The notes: generated from the letters alone by a model not told the origin. A stretch of 24,641 nucleotides of DNA from UBA1557 sp041675185 (GCA_041675185.1 JBAYUH010000016.1:1-24641); one strand, 5' to 3'; shown: positions 1 through 7,808, numbered from the stretch's first letter. Translations and numbers: made by a program.

Positions 1-2
1 CA

Positions 3-887
3 ACGACACTCTCCGCTTCTCACTCATCTGATCAAACCGGTTGGTCTTCTTTCTTCTCCACTAGTAGTGCTGATGTAAATACTAGTGTAGCCGGTGAAGT
101 CTCTCTTTCTCCTTCTCTCAACTCTTCTATACAAACCTCTGCTTCAGATTTCAGTACCTGGGCTACTTCTTCGATCTTTGTCAGTAGTACTGGATCTTCT
201 GGTCGTATTGTATTACTCAAACCAGTAGGTGCTACCTGTAATCAAGCTTCTGAATGTGGAAGTTCAGCCTGCAATGCAACTACCCATCTGTGTTGGACTC
301 CTCCCTGTGGAAGCCTAACCACTGTCGATTACTCCGGACAGACCTATAACTTAATCAACATTGGTTCCCAATGCTGGTTTTCTCAAAATCTCAATGTTGG
401 AACCATGCTTGCTTCTGCTGCCACTCTCCCTTCCAACAACTCTCTCATTGAAAAATGGTGTTATGATAATAGTACTGCCAACTGTACCACCTATGGCGGT
501 CTCTATACTTGGGCAGAAGCCAATCAACTCGCTACTACTTGTGATACTAACTCTTGTGCTCCCTCTTCTCCTTCACAAGGAATCTGTCCCTCAGGATGGC
601 ATATTCCGACTGATACTGAAATTACCACACTCGAGACATCGCAAGGTGCTGATCCAAGCACAAAACTCAAATCCGGTGGTTCAAGTGGATTTAATTTTAT
701 TTTGGCTGGTAGGCGTACATCATCACCTATTCAGTTTAATAGCTTTGGTGGGTTCGGTTACCTCTGGTCTGCTTCACAGAGTGACGCGTCAACTTCATGG
801 TATCGATATTTTAATTCTACATCGGCGATTGGTCGTAGTGCAACAACCAAGGCGAACGGGTTTTCTGTCCGTTGTCTGAAGAATTGA
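3..887 (+). CDS. FISUMP-domain secreted/surface protein, 3' part
   Basis: The frame is open from the first bases of the window to the TGA at 885-887, so the N terminus lies upstream; 294 residues are visible. The first ~75 visible residues are Ser/Thr-rich. Next comes a short Cys-rich linker (C-x5-C-x4-C-x6-C, near 237-293). From about base 321 to the stop lies a domain matching the Fibrobacter succinogenes major paralogous (FISUMP, TIGR02145) pattern: GQTYNLINIGSQCWFSQNLNVG, then WCYDN, GGLYTWAEA, CPSGWHIPTDTE, a G-R-R turn, YLWSASQ, and a terminal FSVRCLKN. FISUMP domains end surface or lipoprotein-like proteins; their molecular role is not known. Codon use is odd for this window: in the first ~540 bases Leu is CTC in 8 of 14 cases and never TTG, whereas nearby genes favour TTG. 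This may reflect transfer or rapid domain shuffling. Domain assignment is firm; function is unknown. Confidence 0.85.
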   Translation, partial: TTLSASHSSDQTGWSSFFSTSSADVNTSVAGEVSLSPSLNSSIQTSASDFSTWATSSIFVSSTGSSGRIVLLKPVGATCNQASECGSSACNATTHLCWTPPCGSLTTVDYSGQTYNLINIGSQCWFSQNLNVGTMLASAATLPSNNSLIEKWCYDNSTANCTTYGGLYTWAEANQLATTCDTNSCAPSSPSQGICPSGWHIPTDTEITTLETSQGADPSTKLKSGGSSGFNFILAGRRTSSPIQFNSFGGFGYLWSASQSDASTSWYRYFNSTSAIGRSATTKANGFSVRCLKN

Positions 888-933
888 AATTGATACACGA
901 CCACGACATATGGAACAAGATACACGATGAATT

Positions 934-980
934 AAAATAAATTATCACTGAATAGATCAGTGATAATTTATTTTAAGTTT
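934..980 (+). terminator. Perfect 18-bp hairpin, probable terminator
   Basis: Arms 934-951 and 957-974 are exactly complementary (18 bp, core TTATCACTGA/TCAGTGATAA) around a 5-base loop (952-956), followed by AAG and a run of seven T. It lies 47 bases after the FISUMP stop and before the next promoter. The stem is A/T-rich and is flanked by A/T on both sides, so it could also act in the reverse direction. Confidence 0.75.
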
Positions 981-1015
981 TTTGTGATCAAACTATTTCC
1001 TCTTACCTAATTATG

Positions 1016-1024
1016 TGTTATAAT
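1016..1024 (+). promoter_or_regulatory. Extended -10 promoter for the DUF4012 operon
   Basis: TGTTATAAT at 1016-1024 is a consensus TATAAT with the extended TGn element. A -35 box at 17-bp spacing (TTTCCT, 996-1001) is poor. It sits 33 bases before the ATG at 1057 and after the upstream terminator, as expected for a promoter reading the next two genes. Confidence 0.6.
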
Positions 1025-1056
1025 AAAAGCAATAATTAAGGTTTTATTTTTTTGTA

Positions 1057-3669
1057 ATGCAGAAAAAAAATATTATAAAAACAAAAATAAGAAAAGCACC
1101 TCGCAAGTGTGTAGTTTGTGCTAAAATTGGTCACAACTCTCGTACTTGTCCTACACTTCTTATTGTAAAAAAAGAAAGTAGATGTATAGAGCCAACATCT
1201 CAAGGTAATGGTTCTTTTGTTGGTGTGAAAATTGTCAACAAAGCTCAAAAATCTCCTTTTGTTGTAGATATTTCTAGCAAAGATAAAAAAGCATCTAGTC
1301 TAGAGAAAATAAATGTTTACAAAAATGAACAAAACATAGCCACCAAAAGAATGGTTGTAGATTTCAGTAGTCTGATAAAAGAAGAAAACAAAAAACAAGA
1401 TATTGCACCAATTAAACATTCTATTTTTGATTCCAATTTTTTATTGAAATTAAGAAATAACAAAAAACAAAATAAAAAATTATTTTTTCCAAAATTCAAA
1501 ATCACCAAGAAATACAGACTTGTTCCACGTTTTTATATTATCAAAAAGATTTGTTCAAATTCAAAAAAAATAATTTCTGTTTTTTCTAATTTTGTTTCAG
1601 AAAAAATAAAGCAAGTGGGACAAGCAGGTCATGATTTTTGGTATGGATTTAATTTTAGACGTTTTGTCGTTAGTTTTTTGGTTTTAAGTTTTGTTTGTAC
1701 AATACCTTTTCCAGCGATAGGGTATTACAAAAAGATCAAAGCTGATACAAATGCCGTAGTCTCCAAAAGTACTGATGCTTTTCTAGCTTTACAATCTTCT
1801 ACAGTTTCTGCTTTCAACAATGATATTCCTCAGGCTGAAAATGATTTGAATTCTGCTTTGAGTTCTTTTGGTAGCGCTGAAGAAATTATTGACAAAGAAT
1901 ACAAAGCTATGCTTTTTGTTGCCAAACTTTTGCCAGTGGTAGGTGATAGGGTGAAGAGTAGACAAGATTTGCTTTTGGCAGGACATCAATTAGCTTTAGG
2001 AAATGCTTATTTGGTCAAAGGCATAGGTGAAGCCACAAAATCAGAAACTACTGATAATCTGATAGCACGTTTGAATATCTTACAACAACACCTTAGAGGT
2101 GCTCTACAAGCTTACAATACAGCTTTGGATGAGATAGACAATGTAGATATTACAGCTGTGCCAGTAGAATACCAACAATCTTTTGTTGATTTCAAAACTT
2201 TGTTTTCAGGATTTGTCGATGATATGAATAATTATGATCAAGTAATTCGAGGTATACAGCTGATAATGGGCGGAGATGGTTTCAAAAGATATTTGGTTGT
2301 ATTCCAAAATACTTTTGAAATGAGACCTACTGGAGGGTTTGTGGGTAGCTATGCTGTGGTAGATGTGAACAATGGCAAAATTACCAATATAGATGTTCCG
2401 GGTGAAGGTAGTTATGCTTTTCAAGGACAGTTGGATGTGTATGAAAAACCACCATTGCCTTTGCAATTGGTCAACAAAAGATGGGAATTTCAAGATAGTA
2501 ATTGGTTTCCAGATTTCAAGGCTTCTGCCAAAAAAATGTCTTGGTTTTATGAACATGGCAAAAAGGCCACGGTAGATGGAGTCATTGCTATCAATTCTTC
2601 AGTTTTGGAAAGACTTTTGACAGTGGTTGGACCTTTGCAAAATGATGATTACAATTTACTCCTCAAATCAGAAGATGTTCTTACCAAATTGGAAACAGAA
2701 GTGCGGAATTATGATGATTTAGAAGAAAATACTCCAAAAGCAATTTTATCAGTAATTTTGAATCAAATATTTAGCTCTGTCCAAAATTTGAAACCTAGTC
2801 AATTGATAAGTCTGGTAACTCAGCTACATCAAGCTTTGTCCAATAGAGAAATTCAATTGTACTTCAATGATTCTTATGTGCAAAATATTTTGCAAGATTA
2901 TGGTTGGACTGGGGAAATTTTGCCTACTACAGAAACTCAAGATTATTTATCAGTAGTAAATAGTAATATCGGTGGTGGAAAAAGCGATGCTCAAATAATT
3001 CAAAAAATAGAACATCAAGCTGTAGTTCAAGAAGATGGTAGTGTGATAGATACTGTGATTGTAACTAGAAAACATACTGCTCAAGGCGAAGCTTATTATG
3101 ATCTTCCAAATATAGATTATTTACGTCTTTATGTGCCTGCAGGAGCTGAACTTTTGGATGCTGGTGGATTTGTTTTTCCAGATGAAAATTCTTTCAAGAC
3201 TCCGCCAAGTTGGTATCAATATGATGAAGATTTGAAACAAAGCGAACAAAATTTGCAGTTTGACAAACAGACTGGTACACAGATTAACAAAGAATTTGGT
3301 AAAACAGTTTTTGGGAATTGGGTAGTGACCAATGTCAATTCTGAATCTCAAGTTTATTTTATTTACAAATTACCATTCAATGTTTTATCAGAATCAAAGT
3401 TGGATAGTCAGACTTTATCACACAAAAAGTTTTTTGATTTTTCTAATTTTTTTAGTAAAAAAAATCAAGAATCTTTAGTTTCTCATTATAGTGTTTTGTT
3501 CCAAAAACAGTCTGGACAGGTAAGTACTTTGAATCATTCTATTATTTATCCAGATGGTTTTGTTCCTGTTTGGAAAGATGGGGATGAGCTAGAATTGTCT
3601 ACAAATGGAGGTTCTGTAGACCAAAATTTTGATAATGATAAAATATTTGGTATAGTTATGGGTAAGTAG
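1057..3669 (+). CDS. DUF4012 membrane protein with N-terminal CCHC zinc knuckle
   Basis: 870 residues. Residues 18-31 form a perfect CCHC zinc knuckle (C18-x2-C21-x4-H26-x4-C31, reading CVVCAKIGHNSRTC), followed by a basic, Lys-rich cytoplasmic stretch to ~198. One transmembrane helix lies at ~202-222, and the remainder (~225-870) is presumably outside. Residues ~290-560 carry the DUF4012 hallmark (PVVGDR near 293, and FEMRPTGGFVGSYA near 420-433). DUF4012 proteins are common in Patescibacteria and some Gram-positives; their function is not established, though an envelope role is usually supposed. The gene starts at the first ATG after the extended -10 promoter and has only a weak AAGG upstream. 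It is followed 41 bases later by another membrane protein, probably in the same operon. The zinc knuckle is unexpected in a bacterial membrane protein. Confidence 0.9.
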   Translation: MQKKNIIKTKIRKAPRKCVVCAKIGHNSRTCPTLLIVKKESRCIEPTSQGNGSFVGVKIVNKAQKSPFVVDISSKDKKASSLEKINVYKNEQNIATKRMVVDFSSLIKEENKKQDIAPIKHSIFDSNFLLKLRNNKKQNKKLFFPKFKITKKYRLVPRFYIIKKICSNSKKIISVFSNFVSEKIKQVGQAGHDFWYGFNFRRFVVSFLVLSFVCTIPFPAIGYYKKIKADTNAVVSKSTDAFLALQSSTVSAFNNDIPQAENDLNSALSSFGSAEEIIDKEYKAMLFVAKLLPVVGDRVKSRQDLLLAGHQLALGNAYLVKGIGEATKSETTDNLIARLNILQQHLRGALQAYNTALDEIDNVDITAVPVEYQQSFVDFKTLFSGFVDDMNNYDQVIRGIQLIMGGDGFKRYLVVFQNTFEMRPTGGFVGSYAVVDVNNGKITNIDVPGEGSYAFQGQLDVYEKPPLPLQLVNKRWEFQDSNWFPDFKASAKKMSWFYEHGKKATVDGVIAINSSVLERLLTVVGPLQNDDYNLLLKSEDVLTKLETEVRNYDDLEENTPKAILSVILNQIFSSVQNLKPSQLISLVTQLHQALSNREIQLYFNDSYVQNILQDYGWTGEILPTTETQDYLSVVNSNIGGGKSDAQIIQKIEHQAVVQEDGSVIDTVIVTRKHTAQGEAYYDLPNIDYLRLYVPAGAELLDAGGFVFPDENSFKTPPSWYQYDEDLKQSEQNLQFDKQTGTQINKEFGKTVFGNWVVTNVNSESQVYFIYKLPFNVLSESKLDSQTLSHKKFFDFSNFFSKKNQESLVSHYSVLFQKQSGQVSTLNHSIIYPDGFVPVWKDGDELELSTNGGSVDQNFDNDKIFGIVMGK

Positions 3670-3710
3670 TAGATATTTGAAGTTTTTTCATTTTATAAAT
3701 TATAATTAAT

Positions 3711-5675
3711 ATGTCTGTTAAAATTAAAATCACCAAAAAAGACAAAGGCGGAAAAATAGAAAACGACCAAAATAATTTACAAGATGAAATTGTCAAAGAT
3801 AACGAGAGTCATCTTTTTGTAAAAAAAGATTTAGCAACAAATAATAAGACTGTTTTGACAAAAGATGCTAACACTGAAAATAGAACAATGTCAGAAAATG
3901 AAATGTCACAAAAGTTGACTGAAATTTATGAAAATGACAATGGTGATATGCCAGACATGCAACTTTTTGAAAAGAGTAAACACAATAATTTTTTACGTGC
4001 TTTTTTTGTTTTGATTTTTGCGGTTATATTTTTTGTGGCTATGGCTTGGGTAGGATTTTTTGTAATTCAACCAAATGTAAAATTTTCTGAAGATAATATT
4101 ATTTTGACCATGTCAGGTAATGAAAATTTTTTATCTGGTGAAAATGGTACTTATAGAATAAGATACAAAAATCCTCAGGATATAGCTTTGCATAATGTAG
4201 TATTAGAAATTCGCTATCCAAAAGGTTTTGTTTTTGCTTCTAGTACTAGACCTACTATGGATGATAATCATGATAGCTGGAAGTTGGGTGATATAGAAGC
4301 ACAGGGTAGTGGTTATATAGATGTTGTGGGTAGTATTTTTGGTGATATCAATTCTGAACAATCTTTTCGATTATTTTTGAATTATGTACCTGAAAATTTT
4401 AGTTCATCTTTCCAAAAAGTGACTAGTCTAACATTGACTAGTTCAGAAAATCTGGTAAATGTAGAAGTACAAATGGCAGATCAAGTAGTAGCTGGTTTGG
4501 ATACCAAGATAAAAATAATTGTTTCTCCTGCCAGTGATATACCAGCCAAAAATGTTACTATATCTTGTGATTCTGATTCTTTTACTTTCAAATCTAGTGA
4601 ACCAAAGACAGAAAGCGGAAAAGATTGTCAGTGGAATTTTGATTCTTTGGACGCGCCACAGGAAATAAATGTTTCTGGCTTTTTTACTGAAGACAAAGAA
4701 AATGGTAACAAATTCAGCATAATAGTAAAAAACTGGATTTCTAGTGAACGTAGTGGCGATGGTTATGTTTTGGCCACTGCTCTAAAAAATGTAACTTTGA
4801 GTAATTTGGATACAGTCTATAGTTTGGTAGTAAATGGTACTGCTGGCTCATTTGATTTACAACCAGGAGATACAGTCATTGCTAGTATATTTATCAAAAA
4901 TAATGGTGAGTCAGTTTTGAAAGATGCTAAATTGAAATTTGTAATAGATGCTCCTGCTTCCAATAATAGAAGTATTCTAGATTGGACTAGACTTGATACT
5001 GGTGATGTAGAAGGAGATATTGTCGGTCAAAAAATTTCTGATGATGTCAGAAGAGGTACTATCACTTGGGATAAACGACATATAGCTAATTTGAAAGCCA
5101 TTATGCCGGGTGATGAAGTAAAAGTAAATATTACTTTGCCAATAAAAACTTCAAATGATTTGACTCTATCAGATTATGCTGCTTACTTGATGAATATTTC
5201 AAGTGAATTGTCATATACTTTGAATGACAAACCAGAAACAATTAGTAGTAACAAAATGGATATCAAATTGATCTCTGATCTAAAGATGACTACACAAGAT
5301 GATATAGGTGAAGATGTTGGAGGTAACACTGTACACAAAATATCTTGGCTTTTGACAAATTCTTTTCATGATTTGAAAAATATTGAAATCAGTACTGATT
5401 TGTATGGTGATATCTCTGTAGATGAAAGTAAAATAGTAGTCCCTGCTGGAACTATTACTTATGACAAAGAACAGAAAAAATTACTTTGGAAAATAGATCA
5501 GATGCCTATTAGTGTAGATGTTTTGGCTACTCAATTTGAAGTAAAAATGTTGTCTGATAATCCTACGCAAAAAAATCTAACTTCCAAACCGTTTGTCAAA
5601 GCTTTTGATGATGTCTTACAGCAAGATATTCAAGTTTTTGGTCAAGAAGTGTTGTTGAATTCTTCTGTACAATAA
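3711..5675 (+). CDS. Single-pass membrane protein with DUF11/CARDB-like beta domains
   Basis: 654 residues. The first ~92 residues are charged and low-complexity (cytoplasmic). A transmembrane helix follows at ~95-118, then ~530 residues of beta-rich sequence outside the membrane. Several stretches look like DUF11/CARDB-type immunoglobulin-like modules: phrases such as TYRIRYKNPQ..ALHNVVLEIRYPKGF (near 147) and a later block with DLQPGDTVIASIFIKNNGES (near 383), followed by aromatic-poor strands. Such modules are found in surface proteins and act as spacers or binding domains. There is no catalytic motif and the only visible extracellular cysteines are two near 288-308. The gene is 41 bases behind the DUF4012 gene and in front of a terminator, so the two are probably co-transcribed and may form an envelope assembly. 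The start at 3711 has no Shine-Dalgarno sequence. Specific function is not recognised. Confidence 0.8.
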   Translation: MSVKIKITKKDKGGKIENDQNNLQDEIVKDNESHLFVKKDLATNNKTVLTKDANTENRTMSENEMSQKLTEIYENDNGDMPDMQLFEKSKHNNFLRAFFVLIFAVIFFVAMAWVGFFVIQPNVKFSEDNIILTMSGNENFLSGENGTYRIRYKNPQDIALHNVVLEIRYPKGFVFASSTRPTMDDNHDSWKLGDIEAQGSGYIDVVGSIFGDINSEQSFRLFLNYVPENFSSSFQKVTSLTLTSSENLVNVEVQMADQVVAGLDTKIKIIVSPASDIPAKNVTISCDSDSFTFKSSEPKTESGKDCQWNFDSLDAPQEINVSGFFTEDKENGNKFSIIVKNWISSERSGDGYVLATALKNVTLSNLDTVYSLVVNGTAGSFDLQPGDTVIASIFIKNNGESVLKDAKLKFVIDAPASNNRSILDWTRLDTGDVEGDIVGQKISDDVRRGTITWDKRHIANLKAIMPGDEVKVNITLPIKTSNDLTLSDYAAYLMNISSELSYTLNDKPETISSNKMDIKLISDLKMTTQDDIGEDVGGNTVHKISWLLTNSFHDLKNIEISTDLYGDISVDESKIVVPAGTITYDKEQKKLLWKIDQMPISVDVLATQFEVKMLSDNPTQKNLTSKPFVKAFDDVLQQDIQVFGQEVLLNSSVQ

Positions 5676-5689
5676 CAAAAAATATTCAA

Positions 5690-5719
5690 AAAAACTGACT
5701 AGATACCTAGTCAGTTTTT
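5690..5719 (+). terminator. Rho-independent terminator
   Basis: Arms 5690-5702 (AAAAACTGACTAG) and 5707-5719 (CTAGTCAGTTTTT) are exactly complementary, with a 4-base loop. The T run makes it a normal terminator for the operon ending at 5675, and the mirrored A run allows it to stop the minus-strand tRNA transcript too. It is placed between two convergent units. Confidence 0.85.
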
Positions 5720-5723
5720 GTTT

Positions 5724-5798
5724 TGGTGCGCCTGGCAGGAATCGAACCCACGTCATTGGTTCCGAAGACCAATGTTCTATCCGTTGAACTACAGGCGC
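5724..5798 (-). tRNA. tRNA-Arg (anticodon TCG), CCA encoded
   Basis: Read on the minus strand, the acceptor GCGCCTG pairs with CAGGCGC. The D arm is GTTC/GAAC. The anticodon stem TTGGT/ACCAA encloses the loop CTTCGGA, giving anticodon TCG (Arg, CGA and CGN codons). The T arm is GTGGG-TTCGATT-CCTGC. The discriminator A at 5727 is followed by genomic CCA (5724-5726). The cloverleaf is complete with a 4-base variable loop. Confidence 0.93.
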
Positions 5799-5807
5799 TA
5801 GTTGAAG

Positions 5808-5871
5808 AATTTTGAATTTTAAAACAATTTTAAAATTTTGTAATTTTTAAATTGAAAATTGTTTTAAAATT
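5808..5871. repeat. AT-rich repeat: 24-bp direct repeat unit and 17-bp inverted repeat
   Basis: The 24 bases at 5808-5831 (core GAATTTTAAAACAATTTT) recur exactly at 6077-6100; both copies lie just behind the 5' end of a minus-strand tRNA gene. In addition, 5815-5831 is exactly complementary to 5855-5871 (17 bp). A third, looser inverted copy is seen at about 6219-6250. The repeats fill the spacers around the two tRNA genes. They may act as RNA hairpins or may be remnants of local duplication of the tRNA region; no gene is visible in them. Confidence 0.7.
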
Positions 5872-5892
5872 TAAAATTGAAAAATTGTTTTA

Positions 5893-5952
5893 TTGTGCCC
5901 CGTGCAGGATTTTCCGCCCTAGGCGGACCAGCCTTGGGCTGGGAACCTACGA
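5893..5952 (-). pseudogene. 3' tRNA-Lys fragment interrupted by a 30-bp double hairpin
   Basis: Bases 5893-5912 and 5943-5952 together match, without a mismatch, 30 bases at the 3' end of the intact tRNA-Lys gene (5994-6023): the 3' acceptor strand, most of the T arm and three bases of 3' flank. The D and anticodon halves are missing. The copy is interrupted in the T loop by 30 foreign bases (5913-5942). It cannot be a working tRNA. It may be the relic of a tandem tRNA duplication, or an att-like tRNA 3' end left by an integrated element. Confidence 0.75.
5913..5942. repeat. Tandem double-hairpin insertion (TCCGCC-GGCGGA / CCAGCC-GGCTGG)
   Basis: The 30-bp insertion is two perfect 15-base palindromes back to back: TCCGCC-CTA-GGCGGA (5913-5927) and CCAGCC-TTG-GGCTGG (5928-5942), each a 6-bp stem with a 3-base loop. 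It is far more GC-rich than its surroundings and splits a tRNA fragment whose sequence resumes exactly after it. It looks like a small palindromic mobile repeat. A related imperfect hairpin (TCCGC/GCGGA) is at 7911-7925. Confidence 0.7.
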
Positions 5953-5996
5953 AATGTTTATTTTTTAAAATATTTTTTTACTCAATTATTTTTTTG

Positions 5997-6069
5997 TGCC
6001 CCGTGCAGGATTTGAACCTACGACCGTTTGCTTAAGAGGCAACTGCTCTACCAACTGAGCTAACGGGGC
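5997..6069 (-). tRNA. tRNA-Lys (anticodon CTT)
   Basis: Read on the minus strand, the acceptor GCCCCGT pairs with ACGGGGC. The D arm begins AGCTC and closes with GAGC. The anticodon loop CTCTTAA gives CTT (Lys, AAG), on a stem GTTGC/GCAAA with a G-A mismatch at its base. The T arm is GTAGG-TTCAAAT-CCTGC and the discriminator is A. The three following bases are CAA, so CCA is not encoded, unlike the neighbouring tRNA-Arg. The overall sequence is close to ordinary bacterial tRNA-Lys. Confidence 0.92.
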
Positions 6070-6252
6070 GTTGAATAATTTTGAATTTTAAAACAATTTT
6101 TCAATTTACGAATTTTGAAAAGTTTTTTAAAAATTAATTATACAAACACAAGCGGATGGAATATTCCAATGATGAGACTTAACTGTTGAAAATGAACGAC
6201 GAATTTATTCATTTAAACATTGTTTCAAAATTTAAAATTCAAAATTTTAAAA

Positions 6253-7014
6253 TTAGCCAATAGGATCATTAGCTTTTCTTTCCAAAATTTGTACTTTTGG
6301 ACCTTTCCATTTTTTTATTTTTAGAGCTACGTCTGCTGCATCTGTCTGGGCTTCTTGCTTGCTAGTACCTCTACCTTCAGCTACTTTTTCTTTGTCTAAA
6401 TACACTGCTATAGTAAATTCTTTTTCATGATCTGGGCCATCTTCGTTTATAACACGATAAGTCGGAGTAACTCCTACAATTTCTTGAGCAGCTTCTTGGA
6501 ATCGTGATTTGGAATCCATCCAAAGTCCTAATTCCAAAACTTCTGGTAATTTACTAATTACAAAACGAGTGATAAATTGGTCAGACATTTCCCAACCTTG
6601 ATCAAAATAAATAGCACCAATGAGTGCTTCAAGAGCGTTGGCCAAAATATAATCTCTAGCTTTGGTATTATTGTCTTTGGATTCACCTCGGCTCAAAAAC
6701 AAATAATCTTCTAGACCTAGGTCTCTGGCTACTGTGGCACACATAATACCATTTACCAAAGCAGCTCGCCAGTTGGTAAGTTCACCTTCTGGATTGAGAT
6801 AATTATTGAAAAGATATTGTGTAACAGATAATTCTAAGACAGCATCACCTAAGAATTCTAATCTTTCGTTTTGAGCAAGAGGGAATTCACGATTCTCATT
6901 GAGAAAAGAGCGGTGCACTAGAGCTTGAACCAAAATGTCTTTGTTTTTAAATTCAATACCTATAGTATCTTCTATTTTGTGAAAATTTTTTTCTTTGTAT
7001 TCAGATATAGGCAT
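6253..7014 (-). CDS. rnc: Ribonuclease III
   Basis: 253 residues. This is the endonuclease that cuts double-stranded RNA, acting in rRNA precursor processing and mRNA decay. The N-terminal RNase III domain (~10-160) has the signature NERLEFLGDAVLE at 49-61 (E53, D57) and the second metal-site region ILANALEALIGAIY at 123-136 (E129). A C-terminal dsRNA-binding domain follows (~168-235, with the KEAQ-type helix near 219-230). The Asp that normally stands three residues before E129 (E. coli D114, motif LADxxE) is Asn126 here. The length is slightly above the usual 220-240. The gene is third in rpmF-nusB-rnc and starts 18 bases after the nusB stop, with no Shine-Dalgarno sequence. Confidence 0.96.
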   Translation of the reverse strand: MPISEYKEKNFHKIEDTIGIEFKNKDILVQALVHRSFLNENREFPLAQNERLEFLGDAVLELSVTQYLFNNYLNPEGELTNWRAALVNGIMCATVARDLGLEDYLFLSRGESKDNNTKARDYILANALEALIGAIYFDQGWEMSDQFITRFVISKLPEVLELGLWMDSKSRFQEAAQEIVGVTPTYRVINEDGPDHEKEFTIAVYLDKEKVAEGRGTSKQEAQTDAADVALKIKKWKGPKVQILERKANDPIG

Positions 7015-7032
7015 AATTTAATATTTTATTAT

Positions 7033-7449
7033 TTAGACATTTTTGTACATTGCTCCCAAAATGCCGTTGATAAATTTTCCAGAATTTGGGCCGCCATAAG
7101 TTTTGGCTAGTTCAATAGCTTCATTGATAGCTACTTTGGGTGGAATTTCTTGATTGTTGTATTCCAATTCGTACACACCAAGACGTAAAATATTTTTGTC
7201 TACCAAACTCATCTGTTCAAGTGGCCAATGTGGTGCAATTTTTTTTATTAGTTTATCAATTTTTTTTTGTTTATCAATTATATCATTTACAGTTTTTTCA
7301 ATGAAATCTTTGGTATCTTCTAGTCCCATACCAAATTCAGACATATTTTGTTCAATGATAGCCGGTATAGCACTAGTAGGATTACCTTTGAAATCCCATT
7401 GATATAGCACTTGCATGATGATAGCTCTGGCTAGATGGCGTTTGGACAT
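7033..7449 (-). CDS. nusB: Transcription antitermination factor NusB
   Basis: 138 residues, the usual NusB length. NusB pairs with S10 (NusE) on boxA RNA during rRNA antitermination. The all-helical fold is evident from the start RHLARAIIMQVLYQWD (residues 4-19) and from the C-terminal family signature: WPLEQMSLVDKNILRLGVYEL (near 74-94), then VAINEAIELAK and KFINGILG (near 104-132). It sits between rpmF and rnc on the same strand, 63 bases after rpmF, and is presumably read from the promoter upstream of rpmF. No Shine-Dalgarno sequence precedes the ATG at 7449. Confidence 0.96.
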   Translation of the reverse strand: MSKRHLARAIIMQVLYQWDFKGNPTSAIPAIIEQNMSEFGMGLEDTKDFIEKTVNDIIDKQKKIDKLIKKIAPHWPLEQMSLVDKNILRLGVYELEYNNQEIPPKVAINEAIELAKTYGGPNSGKFINGILGAMYKNV

Positions 7450-7512
7450 AGTTTGTTTATATACAAAATAGGAATTCTGTTGAAAAATTCTGTATTTGAA
7501 TAGTAAAAAGAT

Positions 7513-7728
7513 CTAAGCTGTTTTTTTACTTCTTGTGGAACGAGTCAATCTTTTTTCTACATTGATGACTTGTCTACCTCTGTATGTACCACATTTTGTA
7601 CAAGCACGGTGTGGAAGTATTGGTTCGGCACATTTTTCACATTTTATAATTGTGGTTGGTTTCAAAGCGTGATGTGAACGACGATCATCACGTGATCTTG
7701 AGGTTCTCTTTTTTGATGGAAGACCCAT
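7513..7728 (-). CDS. rpmF: 50S ribosomal protein bL32
   Basis: 71 residues. This is a structural protein of the large ribosomal subunit. The N terminus MGLPSKKRTSRSRDDRR is the typical basic bL32 tail. C30-x2-C33 and C43-x2-C46 form the zinc ribbon (zinc-binding C+ type), followed by the conserved GTYRGRQVINV. The first 55-60 residues follow the family closely and the basic tail is a little long. It is the first gene of the minus-strand operon with nusB and rnc, preceded by a good promoter at 7780-7808, and has no visible Shine-Dalgarno sequence. Confidence 0.96.
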   Translation of the reverse strand: MGLPSKKRTSRSRDDRRSHHALKPTTIIKCEKCAEPILPHRACTKCGTYRGRQVINVEKRLTRSTRSKKTA

Positions 7729-7779
7729 AAAATTTTTGTTCTTAATTTAATAACAGACTTAATAGATAAGTCGTGGCTT

Positions 7780-7808
7780 AGTATAGCCCAATTTACAAAA
7801 AAAATCAA
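7780..7808 (-). promoter_or_regulatory. Promoter of the rpmF-nusB-rnc operon
   Basis: On the minus strand, TTGATT (7808-7803) and TATACT (7785-7780) are separated by exactly 17 bases. Transcription would start near 7773, leaving a leader of about 45 bases before the rpmF ATG at 7728. Confidence 0.7.

Noticed and set aside
361..879. A 172-codon ORF overlapping the FISUMP gene in another frame
   Set aside because: The alternative frame has the complete FISUMP pattern; this one is low-complexity Leu/Val/His sequence, a shadow.
6121..6220. Possible gene or RNA between tRNA-Lys and rnc
   Set aside because: Short, no ORF with a plausible product and no clear secondary structure or cloverleaf.
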